Source: Cupriavidus malaysiensis (GTDB taxonomy: Bacteria; Pseudomonadota; Gammaproteobacteria; Burkholderiales; Burkholderiaceae). Taken from it: a DNA stretch of 64,000 bases. The notes under the pieces were generated by a model. It did no database searches and was not told the origin of the DNA. It saw nothing but the letters and a program-made list of their open reading frames with translations. The position numbers and the translations under genes were made by a program. Shown in pieces: positions 59,323-64,000 of this stretch; position 1 is the stretch's first letter, and the number at the start of each line of letters is the position of its first letter. Location: positions 3,534,001 to 3,598,000 of the forward strand of contig NZ_CP017754.1 of the NCBI RefSeq assembly GCF_001854325.1, given 5' to 3'.

Positions 59323-60108
59323 ATGCCGGAAACCGACGCTGCCAGAAAGGACAAGGAAGAACTGCTCGACTCGCTCAGCAAGGGGCTGGCGCTGCTGCGC
59401 CTGTTCGCAACGGGAGTCGGGCGCCTGACCATGCAGGACGTGGCGGAACGCCTGGAGGTCACGCGCGCCGCAGCGCGCCGCCTGCTGCTGACGCTGCAGC
59501 ACAACGGCTACCTGGAGCAGGACGGGCGCTTCTTCGCCCTGACGCCGCGCGTCATGGAGCTCGGCTATGCCTACTTCGCCTCGATGACGCTGCCGCAACT
59601 GGCCCGCCCCTACCTGCAGGCCCTGTGCGCCGACGCCGGCGAAAGCTGCTCGCTGGGTGTCCTGGATGGCGATGCGGTGGTGCTGGTCGCACGCGAGGAA
59701 CCCCATCAACTGCTGCGCGTGGACATGGCGATCGGCCGCCGCATGCCGGCCTATGCCCATTCGCTCGGGCGCGTGCTGCTGGCCGGCCTGGACCCGCTGG
59801 CACGCGAGCACTATCTCGCCGCGACCACCTTGCGCAAGCTGACACCGTTCACGGTCCATTCCCGGCAGGCGCTGACGCGCCTGCTGGCCGAGGTGGAACA
59901 CCAGGGCTTCTGTGTGCTGGTCAGCGAACTGGTGGACGGCTACGCGGGCATCTCGGTGCCGCTGCGCGACCAGACCGGCAAAGTGGTGGCGGCGCTCGGC
60001 CTCAGCATGGTACTGGGCAGCCGCGCGCCGGCCGTGCTGGAAGCGGAGTTCCTGCCGCCGCTGCAGCGCGCCGCCGCGCAGATCGAAGCGATCCTGCGCA
60101 GCCGTTGA
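59323..60108 (+). CDS. IclR-family transcriptional regulator
   Basis: A 261-residue regulator. The winged-helix domain (LLDSLSKGLALLRLFATGVGRLTMQDVAERLEVTRAAARRLLLTLQHNGYLEQDGRFFALTPRVMELG) is followed by the IclR effector domain (CSLGVLDGDAVVLVARE, GRRMPAYAHSLGRVLLA, VLVSELVDGYAGISVPLRD). Pca-type members have this sequence style. I start at the ATG at 59323; the frame is open to 59197 but crosses the promoter and operator. It probably controls the divergent CoA-transferase/Bug unit. Confidence 0.93.
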   Translation: MPETDAARKDKEELLDSLSKGLALLRLFATGVGRLTMQDVAERLEVTRAAARRLLLTLQHNGYLEQDGRFFALTPRVMELGYAYFASMTLPQLARPYLQALCADAGESCSLGVLDGDAVVLVAREEPHQLLRVDMAIGRRMPAYAHSLGRVLLAGLDPLAREHYLAATTLRKLTPFTVHSRQALTRLLAEVEHQGFCVLVSELVDGYAGISVPLRDQTGKVVAALGLSMVLGSRAPAVLEAEFLPPLQRAAAQIEAILRSR

Positions 60109-60255
60109 GCCGGCGGACGGGCGCAGTCGTCTGGCGGGCGAAGAAGCGAGCGGGGCCGGAGACGGCCGAGGCGGCTGCAGCACCGGCCAGGGCAAGCGGC
60201 TGAGCCGGGCATCGCACCGGTCCGCTCCGCCCGCATCGCAAGCCGCAAAGAGAAA

Positions 60256-60282
60256 GGGGCCCGCAGCATCGCTGCGGGCCCC
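60256..60282 (-). terminator. Terminator after tRNA-Ile2
   Basis: A 12-bp stem GGGGCCCGCAGC/GCTGCGGGCCCC with a three-base loop. On the minus strand it is followed by TTTCTCTTT. It lies 7 nt beyond the tRNA 3' end. Confidence 0.85.
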
Positions 60283-60289
60283 TCGGCAA

Positions 60290-60368
<79 letters not shown>

Positions 60369-60378
60369 GGAAAACGCG

Positions 60379-60404
60379 ACGGACCCGGCCGGGGCCGGGT
60401 CCGT
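60379..60404 (-). terminator. Terminator-like hairpin between rpoD and tRNA-Ile2
   Basis: A near-perfect 12-bp stem ACGGACCCGGCC/GGCCGGGTCCGT. On the minus strand CGCGTTTTCC follows, a short T run. It may end most rpoD transcripts. Confidence 0.6.
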
Positions 60405-60422
60405 CCCTGCATTATCTCAGGA

Positions 60423-62975
<2,553 letters not shown>

Positions 62976-63166
62976 TGGCACGCTCACTTTCACCAGAACT
63001 GGGAAGAAAGATCTCGCAATCCAAACCGGCTATTGTAGCACGTCGCTACTTGCCGGCCTCCTGTCAGGTGAGGCATTCACCTGAAAAATCAAGGCTTAAG
63101 AGCAATTGCACGGCCCCGCTCGCAGCCCTGCCACGCCTGACTACCCACCTCCTGCCGAGGCGCCGC
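62976..63166 (-). promoter_or_regulatory. rpoD upstream region
   Basis: Between dnaG and rpoD (both minus), TACAAT (complement of 63032-63037) in GTGCTACAATAG is a good -10 for an internal rpoD promoter, about 55 nt before the start. There is no terminator after dnaG, so readthrough is possible. Confidence 0.5.
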
Positions 63167-64000
63167 TCATCCCAGCCGGCGACGCCGGTTGATCTCGCCC
63201 ACCAGCCAGCGCATGCGCGCCTTGGCGGCTTCGTCGGCGACACCATTGGTCACCGCGGTCTCCAGACCATCCAGTTCCCGCCGCAGCGGCTCGGCGAGCA
63301 GCTTGGTCACTGCGGCATCGAATTCCAGCCCGGCAGGTTCCTCTTCAATCTCTTCGCGCAGCACCGCCGTGCGCACATTGGCGTAGATCTCCGCATACGG
63401 CGACTGCGCCAGCTGCTCGCTGAATGCCGCAAAATTCACTTCTCCCTGCACCTCGCCGCAAGCTTCCAGCAGGTGGGCCAGCACCTCCGCCTGCGGCTGC
63501 TCGGCATCCAGCAACAGGGCGCGGCTGTCCTCGTCCAGGCGCGCGGCGAAGTGCGGGTAGCCCATCAGCAATTGCAGCAGCCGCTGTTCCAGCCCGGTCG
63601 GAGCCTGGCGCTTGGCGCGCGGCCGCGGCTGGGCGAAGCGGCCAGCGCGTGCCGGATCGCTGCGCAGGCCGCACACCGCTTCGATCTCCGCCGGCGTGGT
63701 GCCGGTGGCCTCGGCCAGCTCACGCACGATCTGCAGCCGCAGGCCGCCGGCCGGCATGGCCTGCAGCAGCGGCCTGGCTTCGTACTGGGCCCGGGCGCGC
63801 CCCTCGGGCTGGCGCAAGTCCTGCTCCTCGGTCACCACCTGCAGCAGGAAACGCGACAGCGGCATCGCATCGCGCACCTGCGCCGCAAAGGCCTCGGTCC
63901 CCTCCTCGCGCACATAGCTGTCCGGGTCATGCTCGGACGGCAGGAAGAGGAAGCGGATGGTCTTGTTGTCCGCCACGTGCGGCAGGCAGGCCTCCAGCGC
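63167..64000 (-). CDS. dnaG: DNA primase, C-terminal part
   Basis: 278 codons of the 3' end of dnaG; the start lies beyond the window. The visible part begins in the late TOPRIM/RNA-polymerase core (LEACLPHVADNKTIRFLFLPSEHDPDSYVREEG, the DPD.YVR motif) and continues through a linker to the C-terminal DnaB-interacting helical domain (from RLLQLLMGYPHFAARLDED to EINRRRRLG). It makes RNA primers at the replication fork. The rpoD gene follows on the same strand, the dnaG-rpoD order of the macromolecular synthesis operon; rpsU would be expected upstream. Confidence 0.95.
   Translation of the reverse strand, partial: ALEACLPHVADNKTIRFLFLPSEHDPDSYVREEGTEAFAAQVRDAMPLSRFLLQVVTEEQDLRQPEGRARAQYEARPLLQAMPAGGLRLQIVRELAEATGTTPAEIEAVCGLRSDPARAGRFAQPRPRAKRQAPTGLEQRLLQLLMGYPHFAARLDEDSRALLLDAEQPQAEVLAHLLEACGEVQGEVNFAAFSEQLAQSPYAEIYANVRTAVLREEIEEEPAGLEFDAAVTKLLAEPLRRELDGLETAVTNGVADEAAKARMRWLVGEINRRRRLG

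Overview
This is a GC-rich bacterial chromosome segment, dense with genes and using codons with strong third-position G/C. Gene content and local order point to Burkholderiales, most likely a Cupriavidus/Ralstonia-type genome: parE-slt-parC, rpoD next to dnaG with a tRNA-Ile2 behind it, terC under a manganese riboswitch, thyA-folA, tripartite (Bug/TctC) uptake genes, benE, many LysR/IclR regulators and major-facilitator carriers. The genus is inferred from this overall pattern and not proven. I see no insertion sequence, prophage, integrase, CRISPR array, rRNA operon or replication origin. The window opens inside one gene and closes inside dnaG.

Layout. 1-6.7 kb (+): alanyl-tRNA editing protein, LysE exporter, RidA, DHCW cupin, PLP aminotransferase, glutathione transferase, L-lactate permease. 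6.7-18 kb: small catabolic and transport units: hutH with a proton-symporter-type MFS carrier, an SDR, an ABC exporter, an M20 amidohydrolase with its own carrier and divergent LysR regulator, and a split ChrA pair. 18-23.5 kb (-): parE, lytic transglycosylase, parC. 23.8-36.6 kb: MFS carrier with a 53-codon partner, ABC-F ATPase Uup, benE, an SMR pump, a phosphoethanolamine-transferase-like enzyme, several small unknown proteins, tRNA-Arg(CCT), and an RhlE-type helicase with a long leader. 36.8-39.3 kb (-): egtD plus an EgtB/SenA-type synthase. 39.6-53.3 kb: Mn riboswitch-terC, thyA-folA, pmbA, yjgA-mogA, an AEC carrier, orn, an M48 protease with rsgA and a DUF2007 protein, a CobD/CbiB-like protein, and a pirin/LysR pair followed by gluQ. 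53.4-60.1 kb: an AT-rich patch with an orphan fimbrillin-like gene, a second RhlE, and an IclR-controlled CoA-transferase/Bug unit. 60.3-64 kb (-): dnaG (partial), rpoD, tRNA-Ile2(CAT).

How the genes work together. Core information processing (RpoD, DnaG, topoisomerase IV, RsgA, YjgA, Orn, GluQ, AlaX, two DEAD-box helicases) alternates with amino-acid and organic-acid catabolic modules. Most of these modules pair an enzyme with a carrier and a divergent regulator. Operator-like palindromes are visible in front of hutH (HutC type), both LysR genes and the iclR gene. Three ATGA start/stop overlaps (thyA/folA, yjgA/mogA, M48/rsgA), one in the chrA pair and one between the MFS gene and its small partner indicate translational coupling.

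The least ordinary signals are: an EgtB/SenA-family synthase whose paired-histidine motif is altered (HEDAQGE) while an extra histidine appears in helix 1; a promoter-plus-terminator unit in the leader of the ABC-F gene; a roughly 230-residue N-terminal extension on RpoD; a 45% G+C patch before a lone fimbrillin-like gene; and two tiny membrane proteins (53 and 43 residues).
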